Origin: Ischnura elegans
Taxonomy: Eukaryota; Arthropoda; Insecta; Odonata; Coenagrionidae
NCBI RefSeq assembly: GCF_921293095.1
Contig: NC_060248.1
Span: forward strand, 132,010,972-132,074,971
DNA length: 64,000 nucleotides
Direction: 5' to 3'
Below are positions 48,919 through 64,000 of this stretch, piece by piece. The notes under the pieces were generated by a model, which ran no database searches, was not told where the DNA came from, and was given only the letters and a program-made list of their open reading frames with translations. The position numbers and the translations under genes were made by a program. Every line of letters starts with the position of its first letter. Position 1 is the stretch's first letter.

Positions 48919-49561
48919 ATAGGGTGGTATCCTTTTATTTTTCTATTGCCTACATCGAAAGATTATTACTCCTGGAGTACGCATTTCACGTTTTAAGATT
49001 TTTAAATGACGATATCTATTTTTCGCGATTAAATGAAAAGTGAAAATTTTCAAGCGCGCGAAAACGCGACGGCTAAGTATGAATGATGGGAAAATCTCGT
49101 GTGACGTCATTCAGGTTCCCGCTTCCGCCTTGTGAGGTGACCTTGGGGCGAGAATATGTGCGCCGCTGAGATGCAGGCTGCTAGCAGGTAGCGCATGGCT
49201 TAAAAAAGGATTATTAATACCTTATCAAACGAAGGAAACTTTCCGACCATAGGCAGTTTTAATTGGTGATTATTAAGAGATGTTTCCCTGAGCTCTGTGC
49301 CTCATGCATGCATTGGTAATCTTAGGCAATGTAATACTCCTATCTACTCGGATAGAAACTAGGTCCCTGTGACGTCACGTGGAGTGGCATGGCATGGGCG
49401 CCAATCTGGCCTTTTTCAAATGCGGTTAAAATTGACCATTAACATTCGTCTAAACTGGGATTTCTAAAACCAAATAATTTGTATATTATGAATACACTAA
49501 TGGCGGGTAACGAATCGCATTCAATGCCTTTCGTTTTCGTTGTTGAAGGGAACTACCCTAT
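48919..49561 (+). mobile_element. ~650 bp TIR repeat family, copy B
   Basis: It begins ATAGGGTGGTATCC and ends GGAACTACCCTAT, matching copy A (16859-17515) in opposite orientation. Compared with copy A it lacks a ~25 bp GTAGCAGAGTACC-containing segment and differs by scattered substitutions. TCA occurs on both sides (48916-48918 and 49562-49564) and may be a 3-bp target duplication; copy A shows none. Confidence 0.8.
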
Positions 49562-54481
<4,920 letters not shown>

Positions 54482-54838
54482 CTAGAAAATATTAAACGAA
54501 AATATTTCGTCAAATTGAAAATAATAAGTAACTTTAGGCAATAAAGAGACCCTCAAAATGAAACTACCCCGCAATGAAGGCTAATACAGTGATACATGGA
54601 AGTCAAGGCGGAAAATACAGACGATTATGTGATAAAATCGGTTAATTATTTATGAATTTGTAGAGTATAATACATTATAAAATAAATTTAGCAATAGTTG
54701 ACCATCATAAAATGTGAAACCCAAATGCATAGCGATAAAATTTTAAGAGTGCACACTGTCAACACAGTAATTAATATATTTATCAAACAATGAAGTAAGT
54801 ATGCATCAAAATTATGTAACAAAACTTTACACCTTACC
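54482..54838 (-). other. Probable coronin 5'UTR intron and donor
   Basis: On the minus strand a strong donor, AAG followed by GTAAGG, places a 5'UTR exon end at 54838. The acceptor TTTTCTAG lies directly before the coronin ATG. This gives a ~356-bp intron. The non-coding exon would extend to the right of 54838. This is inference from splice signals only. Confidence 0.5.
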
Positions 54839-55511
54839 TTAATGTACGATTGTAAACACACTAAATATCACGTTAACGAATGTATCGGTGTCATAGGGAC
54901 TAATTACTTTGAATTCACTCTCCAGAATCACACGAAGGGATAAGGCGGTATTGGACTACAGAAAACCCGACGAACTGGAAGTCAAACGGAAGCAGCACCA
55001 CACTTCCTTATTTGGGTATGTGAAGGAAAGCCGTTTGAGCTGAAATATGGAACGGGATTCAATTGGAAACCACCCTATTAAAATTTTAAGTGCAAATGCG
55101 GAGTATCTGACAGCTGTGATCGATTTAAGCGCATGTATTAGTCAAATTGGTAATATTTACATTCTCAGCGAAAACATTTCGTTTTTCACCTTTTAGTAAT
55201 GACGCGTATTTCCGGTATGGTGTTGGCAACAATTTGGAACGTCAACTTTGTTTTTAAACGATCTCCTGTGAAATAAATAATAATGACATACGTCAGTAAG
55301 AATTGGGATATCAGAGGCGCAAAGTTTATTATCGTAAATGTGGGGTAGTGGTGAAATAGGTTTATCAATTCCTTCATTCTCCCAATAACAGTGTTCATAC
55401 CGACGATGCTTTGCATTCATGTTGGTGGAGAACCATTCTTAGTAGTATTTCAGTGATCGTGGGTTATTTTTGATTCCCTAGTTGTCAGTGTTATATCAAT
55501 AATTTTGAACA
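54839..55511. promoter_or_regulatory. Divergent promoter interval between coronin and SVOP-like gene
   Basis: The two genes are head to head, with start codons about 1.03 kb apart. On the SVOP side, TCAGT initiator-like words occur at 55450-55454 and 55485-55489, the latter 23 bp before the ATG. No TATA box is convincing. GGAAACCACCCTAT at about 55067 equals the end of the ~650 bp TIR family but stands alone. Function is inferred from geometry. Confidence 0.45.
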
Positions 55512-55710
55512 ATGGCCAACTTGCTGTCATCGGTCAGACGTACAATAAGGGGGCAAAATTCTACGTACGAAGATCTTGATGGCACCTCTGCTGAAGGTAA
55601 TGACAGTAATTCAACATTGAGACCCGAAATTCTTCAAGATGATTTCAACGATAACGTTACTGATCCAGACATGGAAATAGAAATGTCCACGGTTTCTGTT
55701 GTTCCTGATG
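55512..55710 (+). CDS. SVOP: SVOP-like exon 1 (N-terminal cytoplasmic region)
   Basis: Residues 1-66 plus one base. No membrane segment; acidic and Ser/Thr-rich. Donor GTAAGT at 55711. Confidence 0.85.
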
Positions 55711-58700
55711 GTAAGTTGACGATGAAGCCCAATATAATTTCTTTGAGTGTTCATTTGTGATTAACTTCTGTATTGCGCATTGTGCATTCCCTTTTCTCTT
55801 TAGATACATTTACGGTGACACAGGCAGTTAATGCTTTTGGATTCGGTAAATTTCAAGTTAAACTCTCCTTATTCACTGGGCTGTGTTGGATGGCTGACAG
55901 CATGGAAATGACAATTTTAAGTATTTTAGCGCCAGCCCTACATTGCGACTGGCATATCAGCCAGTATCAGCAGGCATTAACGACTACGGCAAGTAAAACA
56001 TCGTGTGAATTTTTGTTTGAAATCGCGTACTCTTATTTTTTCATGGAGTTGCATTATTTACTATTTTTCATTTATCAATGAATTCCAGGTAGTCTTCTTG
56101 GGAATGATGCTAAGTTCAACATTTTGGGGAAACATAAGTGACAAGTATGGTAGGAAGCAGGTAATTAACTCCTAAGTATGACATCCACTTGATCTACTAG
56201 GTCCAGGTTTTGTTTTCTTGTCATATAAATGATGCTTCAATATATATTCATTCCTGTAGGCATTGACCATTTGTGCTGTTCTGCTGTTTTACTACGGTCT
56301 TCTCAGCTCGTTTGCACCGAATTATCTTTGGATATTATTTCTGAGAGGACTTGTTGGTTTTGCCATTGGATGTGTGCCTCAATCGTAAGTTGGAAGTCAT
56401 TGATTTTTCAAAGTCAACCATTGTTATTCTCCTATGTGCACCAGCATGCCTTGCGATTTGGAATTACTTTAAATTTATTATCATTGAAGTTATACTTTTA
56501 TGCTTGTGCTCTTTGGCGTGAATAATATCCACTGATCAGACCAAAATATTTTCTAGTCATCACCATTTTGTCACCAAATCAAAGATACTGGGGTATTTTC
56601 TACAGAGTAAGCATGTGGACCTTGAGGATCAAGGGTCTTAAGTTTTAATGCAGTTTCAACTGCATTTAATTCCATGCTAAAGTTAATTTGAAATGTATGG
56701 CTATTCATTGTACCAAGCTTATTGCTAGTATTGCCTTTATTCTGTGATACTAATTGCTGCAGTTCATAATATGTGGGGAAGTATGACATTTCAATGAAGC
56801 TGAATGAAGAAATATATGTTTAAACGGAATAACCGTCCATGTTAAATTTTCCCTTTTATTAATTATGTGAAATTGTTGCTCAGTCAAATTCCTAATGTGA
56901 AACTGTTGGGAGTGCATACAGATTTATAATTGCTTGGCCTGAAGCACATGACCATTTTTACTATCCCTGGTGAGGTTTATTTCCAATTTTAAAAGAGTAT
57001 CGTTTATTTAGGTTGCTTTTGAGATAGCATCAGTGATTGGGATTCATATAGCTTTTTCCAGCCCATGATGCCACTGAAGACATTCCTAAGAGTGCATTAC
57101 GATACCTCCACTGCAAAAACGCTCAACAATCGCCCACCGAATCAAATCCGCTCACCTTCAAGCGTGGAGAATAGGAGATTAGTGTTTATGCTCCGGACAC
57201 TGCCAGCTGAGCGGATTCGTCTTGTTGGGCTACTAGATGAACGGATTTGATTTGGTGGGCGATTGTTGAGAGTTTTTGCAGTGGAGGTAGTGATTTAATC
57301 CAATAGGATTTCAGAAGAGCATAGAGCGTAATTTCAGTGGATTGGAGATTTAAATTGAAGAAATGAGCAGAAGAGGTTGTAAATGTGGGAAAGGGAAGGG
57401 CAGGAGTAACTTTTTGATTTAAAAAATCATCAGTCAAGCTATCATTTTCACAATGCAAGAAAAGCTGTCATTGCAGTCAAGTTTGAACAAAGGTGTTACG
57501 TATCAAGTGCCAGGTGGGGACAGGTCTGAAAAGAAACCGCCCATAGCCAGTGATGAAACAAATAAGCATGCAAAGAAAGGGAGTATGGAATGCACAAGTG
57601 CTGAAAGGTGCCTATTTTTTGTTTTTTTTATCATTATGATTATCCGATTGGCAATGTTATATGGCAAGGCACTTGTTGTGTGGGTTGTAGGAGAGCAATT
57701 GGCCAAGGGACATGTGTAGTTGACTGACCTCTCTTTGCTCCCCTTAATCTGTCATGGTACATACATCTCTGGGCGTCTTGATCATAAAACTGTCTCATAG
57801 AGGGGATGAAAAAATGGCTGTGATTCAGGCATGTTTTAGTGGAAGATGCATCATCATTTTTGAATTGCTTGATTATTTTCAGAGTTACTTTGTATGCTGA
57901 ATTCCTGCCCACCAAGCAGAGGGCTAAGTGTGTCGTTTTATTGGATGTGAGTTTTTTTCTGAGTTATTTCCTTCCCAGATGTATGCAATGCACGTTACAT
58001 TTAAAAAAACTAGTCGAGGTTAGATCTCAGTGCATGTTACATATTTATCATTATTCATTAATGTATGTATGCCTCAATCCCCTTGCATAAAATTATCTGC
58101 ATTAGAAGAGAACTGATTTTTTTCATCAACTTGGGAAGGTTGGGATGATAAGGACCATAATTTTCCTTATTTTGAGTGAATTGATTACCTTTAAATGAAA
58201 TATACAATGTTGTATTAATCGTTGCCATATTTATGTATGACCGTGATTTCTAGAAGAAATAATCTAATTTAAATCTAATTTAAATATAGTCATTTAAGCG
58301 ATTATGTAATTTATTGCTTGTGTCCCTAGGCAGTCTATAGGAAAATTTATTACCGTATTTCTCCAACTACAATCCCCCTCCCCTAATTTTGAAGCTTCAC
58401 TTTTGGGAAAAGTTAAAAAAATGTGTTTGAATATTGTTCCCCCCTTTACTTTTACCTTAGGCATTTTTGGAAAAAAGGGGGGACTATATTCAGACATATA
58501 CAGCCATCCTCATACCCTGCTGTGTAATTGGCTAACAGCTTTAGTTCAATGCTGTGTTAGTTTATTTTTACCTCTATAAAGCTTCTCTTGTTTTAATTTG
58601 CATTTTTAATTTAATTTAATTTTCTCAATAGAGGCCATTGCATAGGAAAAATCAGCAATTAGTGCAAATTAGGATTAAGTAAGATATTAGCTTCACAGCT

Positions 58701-61700
58701 CCAAACAAATGTGTAATAAATTTTCAAAGTTCATAGAAAAAATTAACATTGATTGGACGCTATCTACCAGCCATCTGGCAGAGATATTGAAATATTATTG
58801 CAATATATTGAAATGGATTGGAGTTGTTTCTTAGCCACATCAATGTCTTTTCTGGAGTTTTCTTTTCAATTCCATATTATATACTAGTTATTTTTCATTC
58901 TGATGTGCTTTTCTCCACAATTCGATGTTAGAACTTACAAAACATGGATGCAAAGGGCATGAAAAAAGAATAGCTTGGGCACTGCACATTCCAAAGTTTC
59001 ACCTTGATTTTCCCATTGATTCTAAATTACCCTATCCCCATGCTAATATATACCAGGCTCAGGTCTGTTTTATTTCACGGATACCACCTTCAACGTGTGG
59101 GTACTGAGATCTCATGATAAGTGTTCTGTATGGATAGTTTTTGTTAATTTTTTTAAATAAACCAGCCATTATAATGAAATGGCCTTCAATTATGGGATAT
59201 CACTGATATATTGTAGGATAATGAGGATGCAATCAAATTCATTCAAAACTTATTATGAAAGCAAATCTATCGCTCAAGCGAAGCCATTTGAAGAAAGTAC
59301 TGTATTTCTCCGAATATAATCCCCCCCCCCCAGTTTTGAGGCTTCAGTTTCGGGAAAAATTATAAAAATGCATCTGAATACAGTCCCCTCTTTTACCATC
59401 GGCATTTTTGGAAAAAAAAGGGGGGACTATATTCAGACAAATACGGTAATGTCCTTGTGATCAATTGAATATGTGTAAAATGATTGGATATACTGGAGTT
59501 TAAATTTGGCAAACAATGTGTTCATTCACCTATCTCCTTGCATTGTTGATTTTGATTGAGATTGAAGGATGAAGAAACCCATAATTTTCTGTTTTTTTGG
59601 TCCTCTGGTTGCTTCTCAGCTACTCCTTGAGCATTGGCCTTGTGTGATTTGTTGTTGTTTACATTCTTTTGAGAGATTCTTTCCCTCTGTAAGAGAACCA
59701 ATGAGGCAATGAACTCTAATGACGGTCAAATTTTCAAAAGTGGGAGGTGGCTTTTGTTTTCTTTTTCTTATTTCAAACTTATGAGAAAATGGCTCTATGT
59801 GGATGATTTATTTTTTTGTCTCAGCTTTTATTTTACTTCCATCATTTTCAAATTCTTTTGATAAATTTTGAGCGAGTGAATGAGTGCTATCATTTCAATT
59901 GATTCTGGCCTGTTAATGAATTGCATATCCATGATAAAAACACAATTAGTAATTTCCACACTATTTGATGCAACACTCAACGACCGACTGGTTTCAACAC
60001 TTTCCTTGAAAATGGCACAAAATGTTGAAACCATGGTGGGTCATTGAGTGCTGTATTAAATAGTGTGGAAATTACCACTTGTGTTTTTATCATGGATAAA
60101 GCAAAATTCCGCAAAATCAAGCCTGAAGCGATTTAATTCGATGAATTGCATGCTAGTAATATTGCTGATTGTGTTGCCTGTGCTTGTGTTGCAGTGTTTC
60201 TGGGCCCTTGGTGCCTGCTTTGAGGTCCTGCTTGCTCTCCTCGTGATGCCCACGTTGGGCTGGAAGTGGCTCCTTGGACTCTCCACCATCCCTCTTTTTG
60301 CATTCGTGTGCATTTGCCCGGTATGTTGTCGTTTTACTCCGACACCTTTATGCATTTGGTACTCCTGTTTCTGTCTTAACATTACTCAACACACTTTTCA
60401 AAAATTGTTACAGAAATTTATGCTCCTAATGATTTCCATTATTGATATAGTGGGGCTTATAGTATAAGACTATGTGAAAGTAAAAAAAATAGAAACCTTA
60501 TTGTTGGAAGTAAGAGGGGTGTACCTTTTTAGAGTCATTCGCAAGTTCATGTTAAGTGTGAACATTTCATTGAGGTCATGTGTTGTCAGTACAGCCTGGC
60601 ATGGCACCCACCATTTCAGATTTTGATGGGGCTTAAGCCGCAGGAATGTGGAACTGCATGTGGAAATTAGATTTTTCCTTTGTGGAATTTTTTGCACATT
60701 TGAACCAGTTTCATGTGTAGTTAAGTAAAACTGGCTCATTTTTAAATATTAAAAATAATATGAAATTTTTATGCAATTCTGCATGAGAGCCTTATCAACT
60801 GCATTCCGTACTCACCCACGTATAACTTGGTTGTTGATGAAATGAAATGTCTGTATCTGAGTCCCTAGTCATCTGAGCCTGGCTAGCCATTTCCAAGTGC
60901 TCTTACTTGACAGCTGCTTTGGTGTCAGCCCGGTCTAATTAGAGCAAAGACACTTGGAATGGTACAGTTGTTAAAGCAATGTAATGGAGCTCTTTGGGAT
61001 TAAATATTATTTTATATATCTTAAAGTATGTGCAGAGCATCCATTTTTACTCGAGAGCTGTGAAGTTACTCAGACAAAATGTCTGGGAATTTCACATTAC
61101 AATAGTTTACACCTGTTATGATAATTTTTAACCATGCTTATTGAATTGAAATTGTCTCAGCTGCTAAATAAACAGGCAGTCAATCATCAAGAACAAAATA
61201 TTTTACTACCTCTTTGGATTTTGGAGGCAAGGGTGGGAACTTGGGTGCCCTAGTAGTCTGATGAGAGGACTCCAGGTGCTGAGTATAGTTGTCTGGTGGA
61301 GCATTTTTGAGCTGATATTATTGAAACCTCACATTGCATTTTGATCATCATCATCAAAACTACCTGCTGTTAAGCATTGTCAGTGAGCTATATTTTGGCA
61401 ATTTCAAGAAGTGAAGGGGGAAGAAGGCACGAGGATGATGTGGAGTAAAACGTGGGATGGAGGGAACTCAAGGAGGGGAAGCGAGTGGGCTGGCTGCCTT
61501 TGCTTTCAGGGAAGGAGGGGTGGATTTTTGATGAACTCCATAAGTTTCACGCTCTCTAGATTTCCCAATTTATCCCAATTTTTTAATCTGCCTCATGAAT
61601 TCCTTTGTGAAATCCTCTACTTAATTACAATATGTATTGGTCTGATTTATATTATCCTCCATGCCCTTGAAAATTTCTAATTTTTTAGTTAAACTGCTTT

Positions 61701-63244
61701 CGTTAAACTTCCTTCTTCCTTAACTCCCTCCATAGTGATCAATATGACAAGACTGTAATATGGTTTCACACTTAGGCACTGCAGCTTAAGATGCAGAAGA
61801 ACACTGCTGGAGACTGACAAACAATAGAAGGGTCAGCAGCATAGCTTAGGAGGGCTGGCTAGTGAGTGGGAGTTGCCAGAGATAGGTTTTGCAAAGGGGG
61901 GGGGGGGGAGTTTGCTTGTTCTTTTAGTCTGAGAAGAGGAGTTTCAGTGCTAATGGTATATATTTCTTCTTGAGTGTTCATAGGTGAAAATTATTGTTTA
62001 TTTTTAGAGCTCTAAGCTTCTTGAAATGAATATGACATTGGCGTAATGTTTTTTATAACAGCTTAGAAAAGGTTGAATATATGAAATATAATTTGGAGCA
62101 ATGCCAACTTCATTGTAAGCATAAATTCTTTACGTTTATTTATTCTTTATGCCTTCATTGAAAACTGGATTCTTTACATCAGGGGTTCCCAAACTTTTTT
62201 GTACCACGCCCCCCCCCCCCCCCCCCCCCGCTACACATATCAGCTTTCCATTTTGCAATGCCTATTTCCACGGTACCGTACATACCAACTCCTACTTGTG
62301 CAAGTACTTGTACTCTTACAAGTATGTGCCTACTTGATACGGTGAGTAGGTAGATTTTTTTGTTCACTGTTGAATGCGGTAACGCAGAATGGAAAGATTC
62401 AATAATTGTACGTATGATGAAAATTGAAACAAGTATTACATGAAAAACAACGCGGCGCCCCTTGCGCCAATGAGAAGGGAGCTTGCACTGCGCGTGCGCG
62501 ATAAGTATACGGACATCGCAACCCAGATCGGTACACACACCCGTTGCGTCTGACTGTAATTGCTATGGAGGGGGACGGTTTTGAGAAACTTGAACTCTTG
62601 TGTGTTTTGTAGTTTTAAAAACTGTAACCTTCTTTGATAAAGTTTACAACCTTATTGAAACTTTACAAAAACAATTATGAAAACTTAGAAAGACTTTATT
62701 TCAAAGATCTGAGGAAATTATTTTTGTAATTTTTTTATTTATTTCATTTGGGTGTCACGCCCCCCCAGGGGGGTGCGCCCCCCAGTTTGGGAGCCCCTGC
62801 TTTACATGGTGAAAAGGCCTTTTTTGATCTTGCACTTCATTAAAAATGGGACTTTGTTGTTAGTGGGTTCCACTGTATTAGTTTGTGAACAAAATAGCTG
62901 CTGTTTAAACTTGCGTGAAAGTAACCAGTATGAATTATATGATAGTTCCCAAATGTCCTGTTTTGTCTATGTTGGACTCAATGCTTGCAATTTCTTATGC
63001 AAGTCTTTTTGTCTACTCAGTGGCTCCCAGAAAGTGCACGTTTCCTAATGGCCAGTGGGAATGCAGACGAGGCGTTGGAGACATTGAAGCGTGTGGCGTC
63101 GGAGAATGGGCATCACATGCTCCTGGGACGCCTGGTACTGGAGGACACAAGCCCTCACGGAGGCAGCCTCTACCAGAGGGGTCGAGTGTGGGATTTACTC
63201 ATTCCCGAGATGAGGAGGACATCTCTTCTGCTCTGGTTCATTTG
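55512..63244 (+). CDS. SVOP: SVOP-like transporter (synaptic vesicle 2-related protein), exons 1-7, 3'-incomplete
   Basis: Seven in-phase exons (55512-55710, 55804-55988, 56089-56160, 56260-56384, 57883-57946, 60195-60320, 63021-63244) encode 331 residues plus two bases, about 60% of the ~550-residue family length. SVOP is a 12-helix major-facilitator protein of synaptic vesicles whose substrate is uncertain. Family marks in order: [11 protein letters not shown] in helix 1 with its membrane acidic residues, the MFS motif [10 protein letters not shown] (142-151), [11 protein letters not shown] (180-188), [25 protein letters not shown], and WLPESARFL at the loop after helix 6. The N-terminal 66 residues are acidic, Ser/Thr-rich and not conserved. 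The start ATG has a good ACAATGG context. Helix 7 onward lies beyond the window. All junctions keep phase; two introns need GC donors. Confidence 0.95.
55804..55988 (+). CDS. SVOP: SVOP-like exon 2 (helix 1)
   Basis: Residues 67-128. The acceptor CTCTTTAG ends at 55803. It contains [12 protein letters not shown] leading into helix 1 ([13 protein letters not shown] and ILSILAPAL). The exon must end after ALTTT to join VVFLGMM in frame, which makes the donor GCAAGT at 55989, a GC-AG intron. Confidence 0.9.
56089..56160 (+). CDS. SVOP: SVOP-like exon 3 (helix 2 and MFS motif)
   Basis: A 72-bp exon, residues 129-152, from acceptor TTCCAG to donor GTAATT. It holds helix 2 ([14 protein letters not shown]) and the MFS loop motif [10 protein letters not shown]. 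Confidence 0.93.
56260..56384 (+). CDS. SVOP: SVOP-like exon 4 (helices 3 and 4)
   Basis: Residues 153-193 plus two bases. Acceptor CCTGTAG, donor GTAAGT at 56385. Helix 3 is [15 protein letters not shown]; helix 4 is [14 protein letters not shown]. Confidence 0.93.
57105..57287. mobile_element. 183-bp MITE flanked by TA (Tc1/mariner-like), SVOP intron 4
   Basis: It starts CCTCCACTGCAAAAAC and ends with the complement GTTTTTGCAGTGGAGG except one base. Inverted similarity continues for about 45 bp (CAACAATCGCCCACC, AATCAAATCCG). TA is present at 57103-57104 and 57288-57289. The TA duplication suggests mobilisation by a Tc1/mariner transposase. No coding capacity. Confidence 0.85.
57883..57946 (+). 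CDS. SVOP: SVOP-like exon 5
   Basis: It completes Ser194 and encodes residues 195-215 ([15 protein letters not shown] and CVVLLD). Acceptor TATTTTCAG, donor GTGAGT at 57947. This is the conserved cytoplasmic loop after helix 4 leading into helix 5. Confidence 0.93.
58353..58503. mobile_element. C-tract MITE, copy 1 (SVOP intron 5)
   Basis: It starts CCGTATTTCTCC with a CCCCC run and ends GGGGGGACTATATTCAGACA followed by TATACAG, the inverted counterpart. It aligns with 59300-59446, including a shared GGCATTTTTGGAAAAA block. TA precedes the left end. Confidence 0.75.
59300..59446. mobile_element. C-tract MITE, copy 2 (SVOP intron 5)
   Basis: Inverted ends: CTGTATTTCTCCGAATATAAT against ACTATATTCAGACAAATACGG in reverse complement (about five mismatches in 26 bp). 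TA flanks both ends (59298-59299 and 59447-59448). It includes a C run at about 59320-59331. Confidence 0.78.
59927..60140 (+). mobile_element. Foldback retroposon-like element with 11-bp flanking duplication (SVOP intron 5)
   Basis: ATGAATTGCAT occurs at 59916-59926 and 60141-60151. Between them are inverted arms of about 75 bp (ATCCATGATAAAAACACAA and AATTTCCACACTATTTGATG on one side, complements on the other) and a ~40 bp one-sided 3' tail ending GCGATTTAATTCG. The centre reads CTTGAAAATGGCACAA followed by GTTGAAACCATGGTGGGTC. The layout matches 38180-38404 in the opposite orientation. Confidence 0.75.
60195..60320 (+). CDS. SVOP: SVOP-like exon 6 (helices 5 and 6)
   Basis: Residues 216-257, in phase 0. 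Acceptor TGTTGCAG, donor GTATGT at 60321. [19 protein letters not shown] forms helix 5 and [18 protein letters not shown] helix 6. Confidence 0.93.
60321..62179. other. SVOP intron 6, left part, nothing recognised
   Basis: No exon or element recognised apart from a G run at about 61897-61908. Confidence 0.5.
62180..62799. mobile_element. 620-bp non-autonomous hAT-like element (SVOP intron 6)
   Basis: The left end CAGGGGTTCCCAAACT and the right end AGTTTGGGAGCCCCTG are inverted with one mismatch. CTTTACAT flanks it at 62172-62179 and 62800-62807, a perfect 8-bp duplication as hAT transposases make. The CAGGGG-CCCAAACT terminus is also hAT-typical. The interior has a ~21-base C run (62209-62229) and no transposase. 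Confidence 0.92.
63021..63244 (+). CDS. SVOP: SVOP-like exon 7 (helix 6-7 loop)
   Basis: Residues 258-331 plus two bases. The acceptor TCTACTCAG precedes [14 protein letters not shown]. The loop [17 protein letters not shown] and [21 protein letters not shown] leads into helix 7. The family sequence continues with a Trp-Phe at this point, which fixes the exon end at 63244 and requires the donor GCAAGT at 63245. The next exon is outside the window. Confidence 0.9.
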
Positions 63245-63296
63245 GCAAGTTGCTCTTCAATAATTTATGAGTGCCACTACAAAGATTGTTACAGTG

Positions 63297-63539
63297 TGAG
63301 TCATGGCTTAAGGGCGTTCCTCCGCATTGTGTTTTCCATAGGTGACGACAGTTTCTCCAGCCATCCTGCTGGCGTCTTCAGGTCAAAAGTACTAACCTCC
63401 GATCCCACAAGTGCCTATACAAAAAGGCCTAATTAATGCATCGCCACTTCTGACCGAAATACGCCAGCAGGATGGCTGGAGGAACTGTCGTCACCTATGG
63501 ACAGCACAACATGGAGGAATGCCCTGATGCCGCGACTCA
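63297..63539 (-). mobile_element. Foldback element with ~95-bp arms and hammerhead-like core (SVOP intron 7)
   Basis: Left arm 63297-63390 and right arm 63444-63539 are inverted (GGCGTTCCTCC, TCCATAGGTGACGACAGTTTC, CCAGCCATCCTGCTGGCGT shared with a few changes). On the minus strand the left arm carries CTGAAGA (63381-63375), CCAGC/GCTGG stem around AGGATG, GAAAC, TGTC, GTC. The right arm on the plus strand has a decayed version (CCGAAATA). The frames at 62915-63436 and 63472-63666 are by-products. Confidence 0.7.
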
Positions 63540-64000
63540 AATGGAGAAACTACGCGGAAACCTGAGATCTAAATTGTCAGTGTGTCTGATGACCTGTAAA
63601 CCAGAAAATTGGGAGTGTTTGATGAAATGTCCTGGAAAGCTCAAGGAAGTTTTCTATTTATCGTAACAACAGTGGGAATATAACGTTGGCCAATTTTATT
63701 TTGGACAGTTTGTGTTCTGTAGACATGCATCTGCTTGCTGAGGTGCAGTGCTAGGATCACCATCCATATGTTACTCAACTTGTGTATGTTTCTCTCCTTT
63801 GTATCTGTTGGAAAATTCTATCGCTTCTGTTGGAGGATAAATATCCAGAGGTGTATGGTGTAGGATTTTTCATTTCGATTGTGGTGTTATTGATTATGGG
63901 TTACATGAAAAAAATTAACAATAGTTGCGGTTACATTACAGTTATTTATTTTTTCATCTTGATTTTTTAACACATGTGTAGGGACATGCAAAAGTCGCAA
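63540..64000. other. SVOP intron 7, nothing recognised
   Basis: AT-rich; no exon resembling SVOP helix 7-8 found before the window ends. Confidence 0.5.

Noticed and set aside
55060..55085. GGAAACCACCCTAT near 55067 as a third copy of the ~650 bp TIR family
   Set aside because: Only the terminal word is present; no other part of the family flanks it, so chance or a tiny remnant.
62915..63436. 173-residue frame overlapping SVOP exon 7
   Set aside because: Wrong frame relative to the conserved WLPESARFL coding and crosses the intron and foldback.

Overview
This is a eukaryotic, almost certainly arthropod (probably insect) nuclear window. The evidence is spliced genes, arthropod-like initiator motifs (TCAGT), and a dense mixture of CR1/Jockey-type and RTE-type LINE remnants, tRNA-derived SINEs, foldback elements and MITEs. 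The species cannot be fixed from the sequence alone.

Only two host genes are supported, and they lie head to head near the right end. On the minus strand, 54284-54481 is the first coding exon of coronin (66 residues, actin-binding WD40 protein). Its acceptor abuts the ATG, and a matching 5'UTR donor lies at about 54838. On the plus strand, from 55512, seven exons encode the first 331 residues of an SVOP-like (synaptic vesicle 2-related) major-facilitator transporter; the gene runs off the right edge. The two start codons are about 1.0 kb apart, so the interval is probably a bidirectional promoter. No further coronin exon was recognised in the 54 kb to the left. That whole stretch is either one very long intron or mixed intronic and intergenic sequence.

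The left 54 kb is mostly transposable-element debris. 1590-3712 is a three-level nest: a SINE split by a 5'-truncated LINE, which is split by a 1.38 kb DNA transposon with a TTA duplication. 21883-27159 is a 1.23 kb-armed inverted duplication enclosing a decayed LINE reverse transcriptase. 32980-34553 is a TIR element containing about five degenerate ~114 bp tandem units. 16859-17515 and 48919-49561 are two opposite-strand copies of an unassigned ~650 bp TIR family. At least six LINE 3' tails, five RTE-like fragments, several foldbacks and five compact 18-22 bp hairpins are scattered between. The rest, described stretch by stretch, holds nothing I can recognise apart from simple repeats and unusually many poly-G/poly-C tracts.

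The SVOP introns carry a hAT element with a perfect 8-bp duplication, a 183-bp TA-flanked MITE, two related C-tract MITEs and two foldbacks. The most unusual signal is a set of foldback elements (38.2, 46.0, 59.9 and 63.3 kb). Two of them are flanked by 11-13 bp direct repeats like retroposons, and they share a hammerhead-ribozyme-like motif (GAAAC, four bases, GT[C]). Two introns of the SVOP gene appear to use GC rather than GT donors.
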